From Callipepla californica brunnescens (lineage: Eukaryota > Chordata > Aves > Galliformes > Odontophoridae): 64,000 bases of DNA. Positions 36,901-50,291 of this stretch are shown here, piece after piece. Where the stretch lies: contig JALIRH010000002.1 of assembly GCA_023055505.1 (NCBI GenBank), forward strand, positions 54,438,733 through 54,502,732. Direction: 5' to 3'. Under the pieces are notes generated by a model that had not been told where the DNA came from, did no database searches, and worked only from the letters and a program-made list of their open reading frames with translations. Position numbers and translations under genes: made by a program. Each line of letters starts with the position of its first letter. Position 1 is the first letter of the stretch.

Positions 36901-39900
36901 CGGTCTTAAATAGCAAACCATTAAAGTTGTTGATAATTGGGAATACTACTAACAGACTGCAACCCCTTTAGAAGTTCTTCTTGAGTGCTTCTTGAGTGCT
37001 TAGACCGTCGTGAGGCAGGTTAGTTTTACCCTACTGATGTTGCTGGTGTTGTTGCGCTAGTAATCCTGAAAACCACAGGTTAAGAAAATGCTATTGCTTT
37101 GGTTCTGCCCTGTGGAGCTCCACAGCAAATGTACAGCAAACCCAGTGCTGATGCCCTGTGTCTGTCCCCTCTTAACAGACCTCCAGTTTCACTAAGACCA
37201 GAGCATTGGCTAAGCAATGTCATTTCTAATCGGTGGAGTCAGTATTGCTGTACTGCCATTGCAACATTGATTAATCAGTTAAAATATAGCATTACAAAAC
37301 CAATGAAAGTACAGCACTTTGAGGCATCAGCTCACTAATGTTTCCACCCTTCCACAGAAAGTAATAAAAAGTTCAATCAATAAATTGGGATTTCAACAAC
37401 AGGATTTAACCTCAGTCATTGTCTACAGCAGTGCTGAAATCTTACAGACCATACCATGACCCCTCACTATGGCTTTGGAACAGGCCTTGGTGCAGCCAGC
37501 AGTTACTGGTCAGGGATTCGTTTTGTCATCAAAGGCCACTTTGTTTTCACCATTACTGAATTCCTTGTCTGTATGCATCTTCTCTTTGTCCCTGCCATTC
37601 AGAGCAGTCTTCATTTCTTGTTAATTTACAAACAGTGCAATGAAATCAAATGAGACTCCCGTAGGGCTTTATTTTTATTGTAAACATGGTAATGCTCAGT
37701 GAAAATGCTGAGGTATTTCAGCTACTAAATGCAGCAGGAAAATTAACAGTTTTGGGGAGGTGGAGTCATGTCAAATATAGTGTTTGCTCAAAGCAGCATC
37801 TAAAATACTGTTATTTTACAAACAACAAAAATATTTTTTTTTCCAAAAGATTTTCTGACCACGTCAAGGCCATGCCATACCAATGTATCTTGTCTCCATT
37901 TTGTGGAGAAAAACGTAAAACAAAAGAAATTGTTAAAATTACACAGCTGAGACCTTGTTTCACTTTTTGGTCCCTTGAAAATTAACCTGAGTGGCTCTTT
38001 TGGGAGCTCTAAATAAGACAATGGGATCAAAATGTGCTTAAACTATGCAAAGTTCTGCCCAGTCCCATCAGCAGATGAAACAGCAAATTTACCCTTCTCA
38101 GGAAGAAAAAAAAAAAATCGACGTGTCCTCTTGCTTGAACTAAGTTACCACTTCTTGCTTAAAAAATGTTAAAAAATAAGAATTAATTACACTAAATACA
38201 TAAATCCTGGTAGAAATCACTTCTGTTTCTGGCCATGGGACATTACTCTTTATTATTTTTATGGTGTTGCAGAACTACTGAGGCTATAACATACATTAAA
38301 AAGTAGGTGCCAAGCTTTCTTAAACTGAAGGGCTGGAGATGCCCTCGCCTGGCCTGCAGTTAGCCACCATCCATTGCTGTGTGCTCGGTGCCTGTGCACC
38401 TGGGAGGCTGTGGTGGACATCCCTCTTCCCCCTCCATGAAGCAGAAGCACGTTTCCTTTTTTGTAGAGCAGAACAATGTGGCAGCCACACGATTGTTCTG
38501 CTGGGTGAATCCTTAAGCAAAGTGAGATGGAAGGAACTGATAGACTATATTTAAAGTCTATAAAAAGTTAACAGCCTCTTCTCAATAATTATGTATCTAT
38601 AAAAAAAAAATAAAGATGATACAGGGCCAAAACTTAATGGCATTTATGTTAATGTGATACTGAATACTCACAGGCTGTAGATATCTGCAGAAGTGGGTCA
38701 CGTATAGCTTAGAAGCTTTGCGTTGTATATTCTGTTCAGCATATGTCTGTTCAAATAAGTTTTCTGTGTGTAACATGAGCAAACCACCTCTAGTATTGCA
38801 GTGCTTCTCTTCACGCTGACTGTGTCTCTTTGTGATCATGCTGTCCCTGCTGAATATGGAGGACCAGAAAACTCCCCTTCACTGTTGTCTAATACCCCTG
38901 TGCTTAAAGTTTAAGCAGGAACAAATCTGGCCCCAGCTCTTTGTCTTTGCCTTTGTTCATGTAAAGACCCATTTCTTATGCAGGATGGGAGTAAATTAAA
39001 GTGAGGACCTAATTCCAGTTGATATCAGTGCACAGCGGATTTACACCAGCGTTGCAGCACTCTGGTTCTATTGGGCTGCCCTGACTTGCTGTTACTGTGA
39101 AAAACTCCATGTCCATGTAATTAAGGGAGCCCTGAAAGTAATCTCTGCAGAGATCAGAGTTGAAGAAGCATTGTGGGATGAGAGAAAAATACAAGGAACT
39201 TTGGGAATCAAGAGAAGTATGTTCTCCTATTTTTTAACTGGAAACTCCGGTCTTCATTTCGATGCCACTTTTATGAAAATTCAAAGTTATATCAGGCATT
39301 AAAATGACAAATTGGCTGATTTTGTCTGTTGTTAGAAATACGGAGTACTATTTGCTTGTCAGGCAGCTTCATAATTAGCAGCGGTCTATGTGGTATCAAG
39401 GCAAGAGATCATCAGATCAAGTTTCATGTTTATTCCACAGCCAGCATCTTCCCTATTGCTAATGAAAGAGTCTCTCAGGGACTGGCATATCTGAGCCTGG
39501 CAGCTATGTAACATCACCCTTTGAGCTTCGCTTCCATCCCAACCCTCATTCTCATTTGTTTTTTGATCACATCCCATATTTATAAATCTATCCTAGTATC
39601 AAATGTGTTGTGAATAGTGTTTTTTTAAGGCAAAACAAAATGATACATTTTTCTAGTAATTTCTGTTGCTGGTCAACATAACTGTGTGCTAGTGGGGTTT
39701 TGTGTTTAAGCCATCCCGGAGTGTGGTCAGCTTTGTTGTTTTGAATGGATACAGTATGTGTATTCAGAAAGGTATAACAGGCCGTCAAGTTACTAGTAGT
39801 TCACAGCCTGCCTCCTGCCTCTCCCTAAAGCAGAAAGGTTTTGGTTAGGGAAACTGAAACGTCTCTGAAAATATCTGATTTAATGAGGGCAAGAATTGCG

Positions 39901-41374
39901 AATAATGCAAAGATGGAACTGGGATTTCTTAAGAGATTCCGTACTTTCATTTGCTAAAATACTCCCTGCAGAAAATCTCATCTTACCTTTTCCCAGTCTA
40001 GCCTTCTTGCTGTTGTTATGGTATTTCTGCATAACGTGAAGAAGCTGATGGTTTGGTATAAGCAATAAGATCACAGGACTTTTGATACTGGAGTATTGGA
40101 TCAGTTGTCATGTCATGACATACATATTCATAACCTAGCAGGCCTTGTAGTGGATTTATGCATAAGGGACTGATAAGAAAAAAAATTGATTTATGATGAT
40201 CTCAAAAACATGGTCTCCCAAGATGTATTCTGCAGCTTTGAGACCTACAGTTTAGGCTCTATTAATTTTACTGTGCTGTCTGAAATTATCCATCTGTTTA
40301 AAGGTTAACTGTCTTTACACTTTTGAAACAGGTAGTTCTGTTTTGGTTCTTGCTTTGTTCATGCCACTGATTTATAAATTATTAAATCTATCACTGCACA
40401 AAAAGACTGAAATTGGTTGGCAGATTGCTACATCTACTTATTTCAAACTTCCCATAGTAACTTTTGATATACCCTAAATACTCATTGTTAAGTGCTGAAT
40501 ATACAACACATACCCAATGGTGTGTGTTATACAATGCGAGGAAATGCAGTTATTACAGCACAAATGTAGCCATGTGTTCAGAGGGGCAGATCAGACAAAT
40601 CCTTCAACACAGCACCGATGTATGCATGCAGTTACACAGCCACAGTGAGAGAGGTGGTGGTGGGGTCTCCTGGTTAAGAAACAGCTTTGGACAAGACCCA
40701 TAGGATCTGGCTTTTACATATACATATATATCTGTTCAGTAAAACAGGAGAACTATAATGCTCTTTTTTTTTTTTTCTCCTTTCAGTACTATTGAATGGT
40801 TAGACCATAGCCCTCTTGCCCCTTTTCTTTCAGGACAACTGGACTAGACTTATTTTTTTGGAAGCTCGTTGCTAGAGGTTCCAGGATGAAGATGAAGCAG
40901 TGATGTAGGCAATGAGTAGGCATCTACTACCCCTTCAGTGATAGCCTGACTGTTAACAGGAGAGAAAAGCAGTGTGGAAAAGAATTCTGAGCCCACTGTT
41001 CCACTCATGAGTCCACTCATAGAGCTTCTTGCTATGAGAGTGTAGTTCAGATTTGTGGTGCCTTTTGACTATACATAACCTACAGGTGAAAATCACAAAG
41101 TCCTCCATCATCTCTCCTTCAGAGCACCATTCTACCAGTGCTCTTCAGCAGCTGTATAGTTGCTTTCATTTTTTAGCATGTGAACATTTGAAAAGCCAGT
41201 TCAAGTGCATATTACTGGCATGGAATAGTAAGTGAATTTTCTCAAAATTTTCTTGTGTGTGTGTAAGCACATATGTGGCGTTCTGATGTAGGTGCTGAGT
41301 ATACTGATCCATTGTAGTAGGTACCTATAAAAGCTGAGGTAACTGTTGGGCAGTGACAGTTTTCTTGTCATGGT
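33931..41374. other. Intergenic sequence
   Basis: About 7.4 kb without recognisable genes or interspersed repeats. Open frames are short. A-runs occur at 36857-36870 and 38106-38118. A small tandem duplication of CTTCTTGAGTG lies near 36975-36998. Confidence 0.5.
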
Positions 41375-42050
41375 TGAGAACAGTCCTGACAAAAAAGGCT
41401 TACTGGTCATGAACCAGCAGTGTGCCCTCACAGTCTAGAAAGCCAACTGTATCCTAGGCTGCATCAGAGGAAGTGTGGCCAGCAGGGTGAGGGAGCTGAT
41501 CCTTCCCCTCTACTCTGCACTGGTGAGGCCTCACCTGGAGAACTATGTCCAGATGTGGAATCCTCAGTACAGGAGAGACATGGCCCTGTTGGAGCACACC
41601 CAGAGGAGGGCCACAAACACAATCCATGGGATGAAACACCTCCCCTACAAAGACAGGCTGAGAGAACTGGGGCTGCTCATCCTGGAGAAGAGAAGAGAAG
41701 GCTATGGGAAGACCTGAGAGCGGCCTGTCAGTATCTAAAGGAGGGCTGTAAGAAAGGGACAGACTCTTCAGTGGGGTCTGGTGTGGTAGAACAAGGAGAA
41801 ATGGTTTCACATTAAGGAAGGGGAGATCTAGATTGGATATAAGGAAGAATTTGATTACAATAGGGGTGATGAGGCACTGGAACAGGTTGCCTGAGAGAGA
41901 GTAGAAGCCCCATCCCTGGAGTCTTTCAAGGTCAGGTGTGACCAGGTTCTGAGCAATGTGATGTAGCTGTAGGTGTTCCTGCTCATTGCAGAACTGGACT
42001 AGGTGTTCTTTAAGGGTCCACTCCAACTCAAAAGATCCTATGATTCTCTA
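41375..42050 (+). mobile_element. CR1 LINE fragment with remnant of the ORF2 C-terminus
   Basis: The longest CR1 copy here, about 675 bp. Its 5' part preserves the end of the reverse-transcriptase protein frame (41475-41717): residues such as [19 protein letters not shown], a [16 protein letters not shown] segment and [14 protein letters not shown] are the CR1 ORF2 C-terminus. The rest is the CR1 3' UTR, with 'gaggcactggaacaggttgc' and an end at CTATGATTCTCTA. It is truncated and inactive. Confidence 0.95.
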
Positions 42051-43455
42051 ATGTCTGTATGTTGTGTATGCGTAAATTTGTCCAAAATCTTGTGGATAGA
42101 GATGAAGTTTTCTGCAGAGCTAAGCTTTTAAAAATCCCACTAATAATTTTCTAGGTTTGCTTTTGAACTGTTAATTAAGTTTGGCTGCAGCACACAAGTT
42201 CCAACAGACACTTCCTTTCTCAAAGCGCGGGAGACCTATCCTTACATTCCCTGCTGCTTTTGGACAGATGCAAACCCAGGAGAGCCATTTTGCTTCTTTC
42301 TTGCTGGATCAGCAAAAGCAGAAATACTGCCTGTGCAGTATCTCTTGTATATAGAAGGAGCAGCTCAGCTTTGGCATAGCTATATGAGAAAACTACTTCA
42401 CAGAAAAAAATGTTTCTCACAGTATTATTCCATTCCACAGCTTAAGAAAGTCTGCAAAAGCATTCATCATCTGGTGATAGCCAAGGAAGAAGTTTGTTAC
42501 ACAGACTGATAGATGGTGACTACTACTTCCAGAAAGTCATATTTGGAGTTTCAAAACCTTAATATTCTGATATGTGGCATCTGCATGTGTAACACTGGAC
42601 AAATTCCCAAGAGAATACTGAACAAAGACCTTATGATCAGGTCTATTAACTGCACTGGAGAGGTCAGCACTTGAACTACCAGCAAACAGCATTCTGCCCA
42701 TATATATTTTTCCTAAAGCTGAAAATGGGCAGATTTTTTTTTCCCCCCAAAGATATGCAATTGTTAATATAAATGATTTTTGTTTGTGTTGGAAAGTGAG
42801 GTTCTCAGGTTTAAAGTTCTTGCATTTACAATGTAAAGTTGAAAATTTCTACATAAAAAGACACTTTATGTGAAATAAATTATTTAAATGAACTCCTAAT
42901 TTTCCAGTGAAAGCCCGATTATGTTGGAAAATTTTTAACCGTTTTCTCAAGAGTAGAATCCTCAAGAGAAATGAAATATAGCTGGTATATTCTCACAGAA
43001 TGATAAAACTCCTCCAAAGTTAGAGGATGCCTCAAGAGTTCACCTCATTTACTTCTCATACTATGTAATGCCATAGACAGAAAAAAAAAAAAAAAAGATA
43101 ATGGCTTAAATCATTATAATGAAGAGTTTAAATGCTTATAATCAATATATTTTAAACAAGAGTTGGTTTCCACAGTACTGGCAAATGATTGTTTCATTGT
43201 AACTTCTAATGTGTGACTTTTATCTGAACTGGCTGTGCAATTTATTCTAAATTAGTACTTCTTTAATGTGATGCTAAGGGATTCCAGTTAGGAATGGGAT
43301 CCTGTTATGCTGAGAGGTGTATGGATTGAGACTTCAAGTCCCATGCTGAAGGCCGTCATCTGAAGAAACACAGCCCAGAAGTCTTCCTTCTTCCTCAGAG
43401 ATCTCTAAAAATACTTTTCAACACTCTTGAACATGTTTTTGTCAGTAGACCACCC

Positions 43456-43480
43456 CTCTTCTTCTTCTTCTTCTTCTTCT
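43456..43480. repeat. (CTT)n microsatellite
   Basis: About eight uninterrupted CTT units. It is a candidate length-polymorphic locus. Confidence 0.95.
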
Positions 43481-43502
43481 TTTCCTAAGGGAGAACAAAA
43501 TG

Positions 43503-43548
43503 CATATATATATATATGTAGTATATGCATATAGATATATATATATAG
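43503..43548. repeat. (AT)n-rich repeat
   Basis: Alternating AT dinucleotides with G/C interruptions (ATATGTAGTATATGCATATAG) form an imperfect self-complementary tract directly downstream of the CTT repeat. Confidence 0.9.
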
Positions 43549-44825
43549 TTAACTAAGGATTGCACACTATGGGTTGTGCTTGCATGGATAACATCCATAA
43601 ATGTAAAATGTCAGTCTACAAATTACCAATCTCTTCCTGAAGTGCTATGGTCTGTGAGCAGACAGAGTTTTGCTTTTTAAGCAAGAGGCAAGTAAGTGAG
43701 ACACTCTGGTAGGAGATAATTATGAAAAACAAACCTCACGGCTGGGATTGCGGGAGCTGTTGTGATAAATACAGGTAAAAATTGTGAGCCTGAAAATAAA
43801 AATGCATTTATTCAACAGCTTTCTGTGGCCACGATGTAATTGAAAAGGATGCTGAGATCTCATTACTGCTGAAAAGGTCTCCTCACTATGCAGAAATGTG
43901 GACATAAAGCAATAGGGGAGAGCTGAATATTAGAAACATTGACCTGCTTCCTTTGGCTCTTGATTAGTCTGAGGATGGGGAAGATCTGCACTCCCATCTG
44001 GCAATCTCTTGTAAATATTGACTTCGAGGGAGCGATGCCATCCTGCCTGCTCACAGCGGTGCTTTCCTTTGTTACCACCAGATTGTGGCATTTCAGATAA
44101 TGGCTGCCCTGCACACACAAAGTTTCATCAGTTCTTTAAAGAGCTCCAGACATTTGAGTCACAACTAATTTGCCTACATCAATGTACCTAATACCATCTG
44201 ATGCACCTTAGCTATCTGGCTGGTCCCTCAGCTTCCAAGTCTGATACTGTTTGGGTCTCCCAGAGTTCCCTTGTTATATCTACCAGTCTACCACGTAGAT
44301 GTTCAGTATGATTCCAATTGCACGAGCTGCCTGTGTCTGGGCAATCAAAATGTGGCCTTTGAATCACCGTGGCTGGAATGGTAGAGCCACAGGCAGATGA
44401 CAATCAGCCCAATATTGGCATGAGATTACTACAACAAATTTAGTGATGTGGTGGCAATGCTTGTCAGAACGCCACCTAGGAAGTACTCCAAATAACAGAA
44501 GGAATTCAGGACAAATGGTGGAGTCCATGTGTCTTAGTTTCAGCTGGGATGGAATTGTTTTCTTTTCTTCAGAGCTGAAAATTAGAAAATCACAATTTTC
44601 AGTGCAGATCAGCTGCACATGTAGGAGTGGAGGTGTAGAGAGAGGAAGGCTTTTGGCTCTAATGTCAAGAAACAAGTGAAAGTTATTTCTGAAGCAATGG
44701 ACTCCAGTAAGAGCAGGAAGGACAGGCTATGGAGCTATGGTCTGCCATTAAATCACCACTACCAGTCTTTTAGTTGTGTTAAGCAAAACAGCTCATTTGA
44801 TGAGGCTGGATTGTTTTTTTCTTCT

Positions 44826-45108
44826 ATGGTAACAAGTCATAGGACAAGAGGGAATGGCCTCAAGTTCCACCAGGAGATGTTCAGGTTGGAAATTAGGACA
44901 CACTTCTTCTCAGGAGTGGTGAGACAATGGAACGAGCTGCCCAGGGAGGTGGTGGGGCCACCACCCCTGGAGGGGTTCAAGAACTGGGTGAATGTGGCAC
45001 TGAGGGACATGGTCAGTAAGTATGGTGGGAATGGGCTGATGGTTGGACTAGATGATCTTAAGAGTTCTTTTCCAGCTTCAGAGATTATATAATTTTATGA
45101 CTCTATGA
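44826..45108 (+). mobile_element. CR1 LINE fragment
   Basis: CR1 3' region: 'gggaatggcctcaagttcca', 'gaacgagctgcccagggagg', 'actgagggacatggtcagta', 'gggctgatggttggactaga', and a tail TTTTATGACTCTATGA. Confidence 0.94.
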
Positions 45109-47798
45109 AAATGTTTGACTTTGGGCAAAAAGCATTAAGAGGAAGTGGAGAAAACGTGGGATTGTACCACAGAGAGTTGGTAGCTGACTTGTCATGATCC
45201 CTTTTACTAATGATAGCACTAGGGGCAGCCACCTACCTGAGCATATTTTTCCACTCTTTCCACCTTCTCCCTGCTCCTGCTCCCTCTTGCTGTTCAAAAA
45301 GATGTTTTCTCACTGGAGGTCGGTGCAAAATCTCTCAGAACTTGCAGGGCATGTTTTTTGTTAAGTGCCAGGTGGTGAAATAAAAAAAGACAAGCGCACA
45401 GAGACTTTTCGTTACTGTGATTAATTCTCACGTTCTTACAACTCCTGATCCCGGCTGCATCCCGATGTGGAGGATTCAGCATTTAAATAGCATTCACCGG
45501 TTACTATTGATTAGGGGGGCCGTGGGAGGAGTGCATTTATTCCTCCTGGATTACTCCTTCCCCTGCTTCGTAATTATTTGTTTCCACTTGTAGTGGGTTT
45601 TGTTATTTAGTGTTTAAAACTAGTTTAATTAATCTCTTCTGTTGTTGTTGTTTTGAAAATGTGACAGACACTCATGAGATAGATAATGGATTGATAAAGA
45701 ACACTTGAGGGGACCCTGGAGTGCTCATCATTTGCTAGGTAGGGTATGTTAAACATAATACTGGTAAGATCAAGCCCTCCAGGACAAAAAATGAAAGAGG
45801 CATTTAATTGGAACACTTAGCAATCACAAAACCAAGACAGAGGTTAAATTGTTTTGAGCAAGAGAAATTAATACATTAAAGGTTACATTTCCAACTGCGA
45901 GGCTGCAGAGCCAGGCTCTTATGCAGTGTCAGAATTACATAAGGCAGAAGAAATGGCTCTGAAATGATTGTGGAATCATTAACAAAAGCCAAGGCAGAGT
46001 AAGACATTTCCCAGCAGGAGGGTGTGAAGAAGAATAAAGACATGGAGAGAGCTCATTAAGAATGAATTGCAGACCATAAACATTTGAAACCACTAAGTGT
46101 GGAGTTCTATCTGTTATCTAATGACTCAGAAATTATAAAACTAGCAATGACTTTCAGAAAAGGAGTTGACTTTGCAGGAGGTTGTTTGCCATTATGAAAA
46201 AAAGGTAATTTTTTTTTTCTAGTTGGGGGAAAAAAATAAAAATCCTTCATCTTTGTAAATCAGCACAATTTAAGCAACTTCAGCTATACCCCAGAGAGAT
46301 TTCCTTCTGTATAATTACACATTGTCTCAGATTTAGTAACAAGGATGTTGAAATGGAGGAGCTGCAGAGAGGATGAAGGAAGAGACAAGAGGTTCATTTC
46401 TTACTGTCTGACTGCAGATGATTAACCTCTTCATCTTTGAAAAGATCTAGCAAGTGCCGAAATCTCCCTAATTAGTGGGAATTTCATCTTCTTCAGTTTG
46501 ATTACAGTCTAGACCAGGCTTTGCCTGATAAACAAATGATCGGCAAAGAAACAAGGGCGAATTAAATGCACTGACCAAACCGTGCCCGCTTCAATTGTAC
46601 GATACAGCCGCAGCAGATCTACGCAGAGCACAGAAGGCAGCAGATTATCCAGCATGAGGAGTTTGTGTTTCAGCGACTGGGCTCACTCGAGTGACGTATT
46701 CCAATCCCCCAAATGGTATAGATTGTTTCTCTGTTTATTGAATTGATGCTGGATAGGTTCCCCAGGCTCCGTATCCTACGTGTTGGACTGAGGGAAGAAC
46801 AAGGGGCAAACAAGCAGATTTAAGGGACAGCATGAAGGACATCCACAAGGGAAGAGGGGCTGGAGGTTTGGGGAGCAGAGCTGGAAGCTGAGGGGCCAGC
46901 ACAAGTTGCTGACAGCTCACAGAAAGGTTACAGAAGTTACATCTAAATTCCTTCCTTTTTTTATTTTTTTTTTCTGCTGAAGTGAAAATCATTCCTCTTG
47001 AAATAAAATGTCCTGAGTTAAACAACATTTCATTACTAGTATCTAACTTCTAGTTCTTTTCAATTTAAGATTTGTTCGATTCTGGGATAAAATGTACTTC
47101 CAAGGGAAGCCTGTCACTTCTTAGATATTAAGATTGAAAACCAGCTGAATAAAATGTTGACAAATGACTCATCTAAAAAAAAATTACAAGGAGCACAGAC
47201 TCATCCACACATTTATCATGGACTCATGGCTGCTGTGGTTGACCTAAATTTGCACTGGGGGGTACAGAAAGCATGCAACCCAAAGCACCTTCCTGCTCTG
47301 GTGTGAGATGGTGGAGGCCCAGGGCAGGGCAGGAGAGTGGGGGGCAGCTCCGGAGTGGTCAACAGCAGCATCAGCTTCCGTGCTGCAGTCACAAGAATTT
47401 CCCATTTGTGGTGGGTTCAGAGAGAGCTAAATGCACGCAAGGTCCATTTAATGGATCCGGTTTATAAAACTGGCTGCTACTTTCTGACCAGCATTTATTT
47501 TGACTGTTTAATGACTTACAGTTCTGATTAAAAGCAGCTCGATTTCTAACTCCGGGACTGCGGCTATTGAAACTAGCATGGCTGTGTGCTGTGTTCATTT
47601 GTGCTTGTATTTAAAAGTACATGTTCCTTAACTGGAGCTCACATGAATTATGGTGAAGCCGAATTTACCCGTTTGTGGCTGGGACAAACTGAGATTTGTT
47701 CCCTCCTTCGAGAAGGGAGCGGGGCCAGCATCGACTGCGCTCACAGCTGCAAGGATCTGAGCTGGGGTCATCCAAACTCCAGAGGGGATCTGGTTTAT

Positions 47799-47822
47799 GA
47801 AGAAAGGAGGAAAAGGAGGGAA

Positions 47823-47858
<36 letters not shown>
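47799..47858. repeat. Homopurine tract with A31
   Basis: Sixty bases are purine except for one C at 47825: a G/A-mixed segment and then 31 consecutive A (47826-47856). It is low complexity; no retroposed gene is recognisable upstream of the A run. Confidence 0.9.
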
Positions 47859-48861
47859 CCCTGAAAAAAAAAGACCTTGATAAATAACAGAGATGGAGCA
47901 GCTCCAGAGGGCAGAGCACTGGCAGCCGGTGTAATGCCACTCACGGCACTTTCGGCCACTTCCTCACGCTGCTGCTTCGAAGTGCTGCAGGAGGAGGGCT
48001 CTGGTGGTGCAGCCCTGCTGCAGGGTGCAGCCTGCTGCAATCACAGCGGTACGTCCAATGGTCTTCGCTGCAATGCCATGTACCGCACTTTGCTGAAATC
48101 AATGGGACATGTAAATGAGCGCAGGCAGAATGCCTTCCGCGGCGAGGAACAAAGCAGCTGTGCGATCCTAAGCAAATAAAAGGATCAGCTTGCACGGGAT
48201 GCACAAAGAGCTGTGACCGCGCGGTGCCACGAGGGTCTGTTGTTAAGTGGGGTATGAGCGATTTCCTGGTGGCATGGGCGGTGCGAGGGGAACTCGGTAC
48301 AAAGCCAGCAAGGTGTTTGCACGCTTCCAGCAGTGAATGTTAGGGGAGAGGCATAAAACAGAGGTTTGTTGAAAACCTCTGTGAGAGGAAAGCAAAATCT
48401 TTAATGGGATGGAAGAAAAGAAAGGTTGCATATATACAACTACTGAATAAACAAATTATATGTTGAGTCCAAATGATTAATTGCTCTGAAGAAATATATG
48501 GAACAGGCCAAACTGGAGAGCAAAGAAAAAACATATTTCAAGGACAAGACAAAACCAGACCCTAAAAGAGCCGTGGCTTTCAGAAATCCCCCCCGTGAAA
48601 TAAATGTCCTCCTAAACACCCACATGTCCCTGACTAAACAAAATTTGAATAATAAAATAAAACAAAAACAGTGACTTCAGGGGGAGAGGAGGGTAAGGAA
48701 GAGGGAGGGAGGGAAGAAATACACCAGATAAAGAGAAAATATACAGTGTAATATTTCATCTGCTGATATACCACAGTGAAGCATAAACTAATCCTCATTC
48801 ATATGGGAATATTCACTCAGAATTTACTTGTGGCTTTGGTGCTTTTTCTTGACTAGTGAGA

Positions 48862-48887
48862 TTCCAGGTCTTCTGGAAGACCTGGAA
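48862..48887. repeat. Perfect 12-bp-arm palindrome
   Basis: TTCCAGGTCTTC and its exact reverse complement are separated by two bases (TG). The flanks do not extend the pairing. Confidence 0.9.
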
Positions 48888-50227
48888 AATTTTAAAACAC
48901 AAATGTAGATAGGAACTAAGTATGTCAATTTGTCGCTGAGCTGCCAGTTCCTCTCTCTTCCATAAAAAAAAACCCCACACCTTGAGCACTGCATACCTTT
49001 ATGCATGTATATAATAAAATAAATATGTTTAACGCTATCTTGCAACTAGGGGTCATATGGATATGCTTTATATACATTCTCACACAATACTTGTCGCTCA
49101 GCTAAGTACAAGGAGAAAATAAAAAGATTTTCTTTGAAGACCAAAAGTCAGACCCAAGGTAACAAAAGTAAAGCATAATTTACCCTGTAGTTAAAAACCA
49201 AAGGAGTCTTTTTACTAGGGGGCTGCTGGTTCTATTCATGCCATTCCAGAAGAATATAAAAGAGACGCTTTGGGATTTTGAAGTAAAAATTCACAACAGT
49301 ATGTCTTTACTTTTTTTTCCCCTTCAACCAAGACATCTTTTGCTGGAGTCCTTTATCTAGAGCTTTGTATACATATTTTTAATCCTATACAAAAATGATA
49401 GGATGTCAAGAAGGATCTATAATAACACCATTTTTTTTATTTCACTTCAAAGACTTGGCAATTTCTGATCCATGTGACATTCACACTCCTTCAGGGTCAA
49501 ACAACATCTTGCAGCCTTCATAAAATGATTAAATATTTTAAACAGCTCCTGCTTATACCTCCATCGCCCCTCGAGACTGATACTGTTATCGTTTTTGTCA
49601 AAGCCAGTTTCCATCCGCATTTGTCATTCCTGCTTGCATTTATGAGTTATCAATCGCCACGTCAAAATGCAAAATAACTGATGTTCTCTGGGCGGGATTG
49701 GATGGTCTATCTGGGGCTTTTAATCAATGCTGATTTTTATTTTCCATACCCATACATAAATCTTTACCATTCTGGGCCACATATAATGCGTTTGTACAAA
49801 ACGCAGTGACAGAAGCAGTAGTTATATTATCAAACATTATACCTTGGGGCTAACTGAGTATCAAGGGCTTTCAAAAGGGAACACTGGGAATTACTGTGCA
49901 GGAGAGATGACTGCAGGAGAGAATATAAGGGATTGGTTGTTGCCATTTATAAATCAACATCATGCAAGCTAATCCTTCTCACTTAAATGCAGCCCAAATA
50001 CTTTTCCTGATACTCTGAAACTCAGCCCTATCTATTTTTTTAAAGCTTGCATAATGCACACAAACAATGGTTATATGCATTTTCTTATTTCTTCAACTTT
50101 TCCCTAGGGATGTATATAGAAACTGTGCTGCCGTGTTGTTTTGTTTTTTTTTTCTCCCCAAGGTCTACCAGCCAGTAAATACCCTCTTTTTAATCATACC
50201 TGAATTATCAGAACTCTCTCCACCCCC

Positions 50228-50291
50228 GTTTGTTGTTGTTGTTGTTGTTGTTTGTTTGTTTTTGTGGATTTTTTTTTGTGTGTGTGTGTGA
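50228..50291. repeat. (GTT)n and (TG)n simple repeats
   Basis: About seven GTT units pass into GTTT units, then a T run and about seven TG units. Confidence 0.9.

Larger units (their letters stand above)
42051..44825. other. Intergenic sequence with simple repeats
   Basis: No gene recognised. It holds a 17-bp A run (43080-43097), the CTT microsatellite and the AT-rich repeat listed below. The remainder is unique-looking AT-rich sequence. Confidence 0.5.

Noticed and set aside
41454..42026. 190-codon minus-strand open frame
   Set aside because: It is the antisense of a CR1 element whose sense strand encodes the reverse-transcriptase C-terminus.
47826..47856. A31 as the tail of a processed pseudogene
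   Set aside because: No gene-like body or target duplication is recognisable upstream, and the flank is itself purine-rich low complexity.
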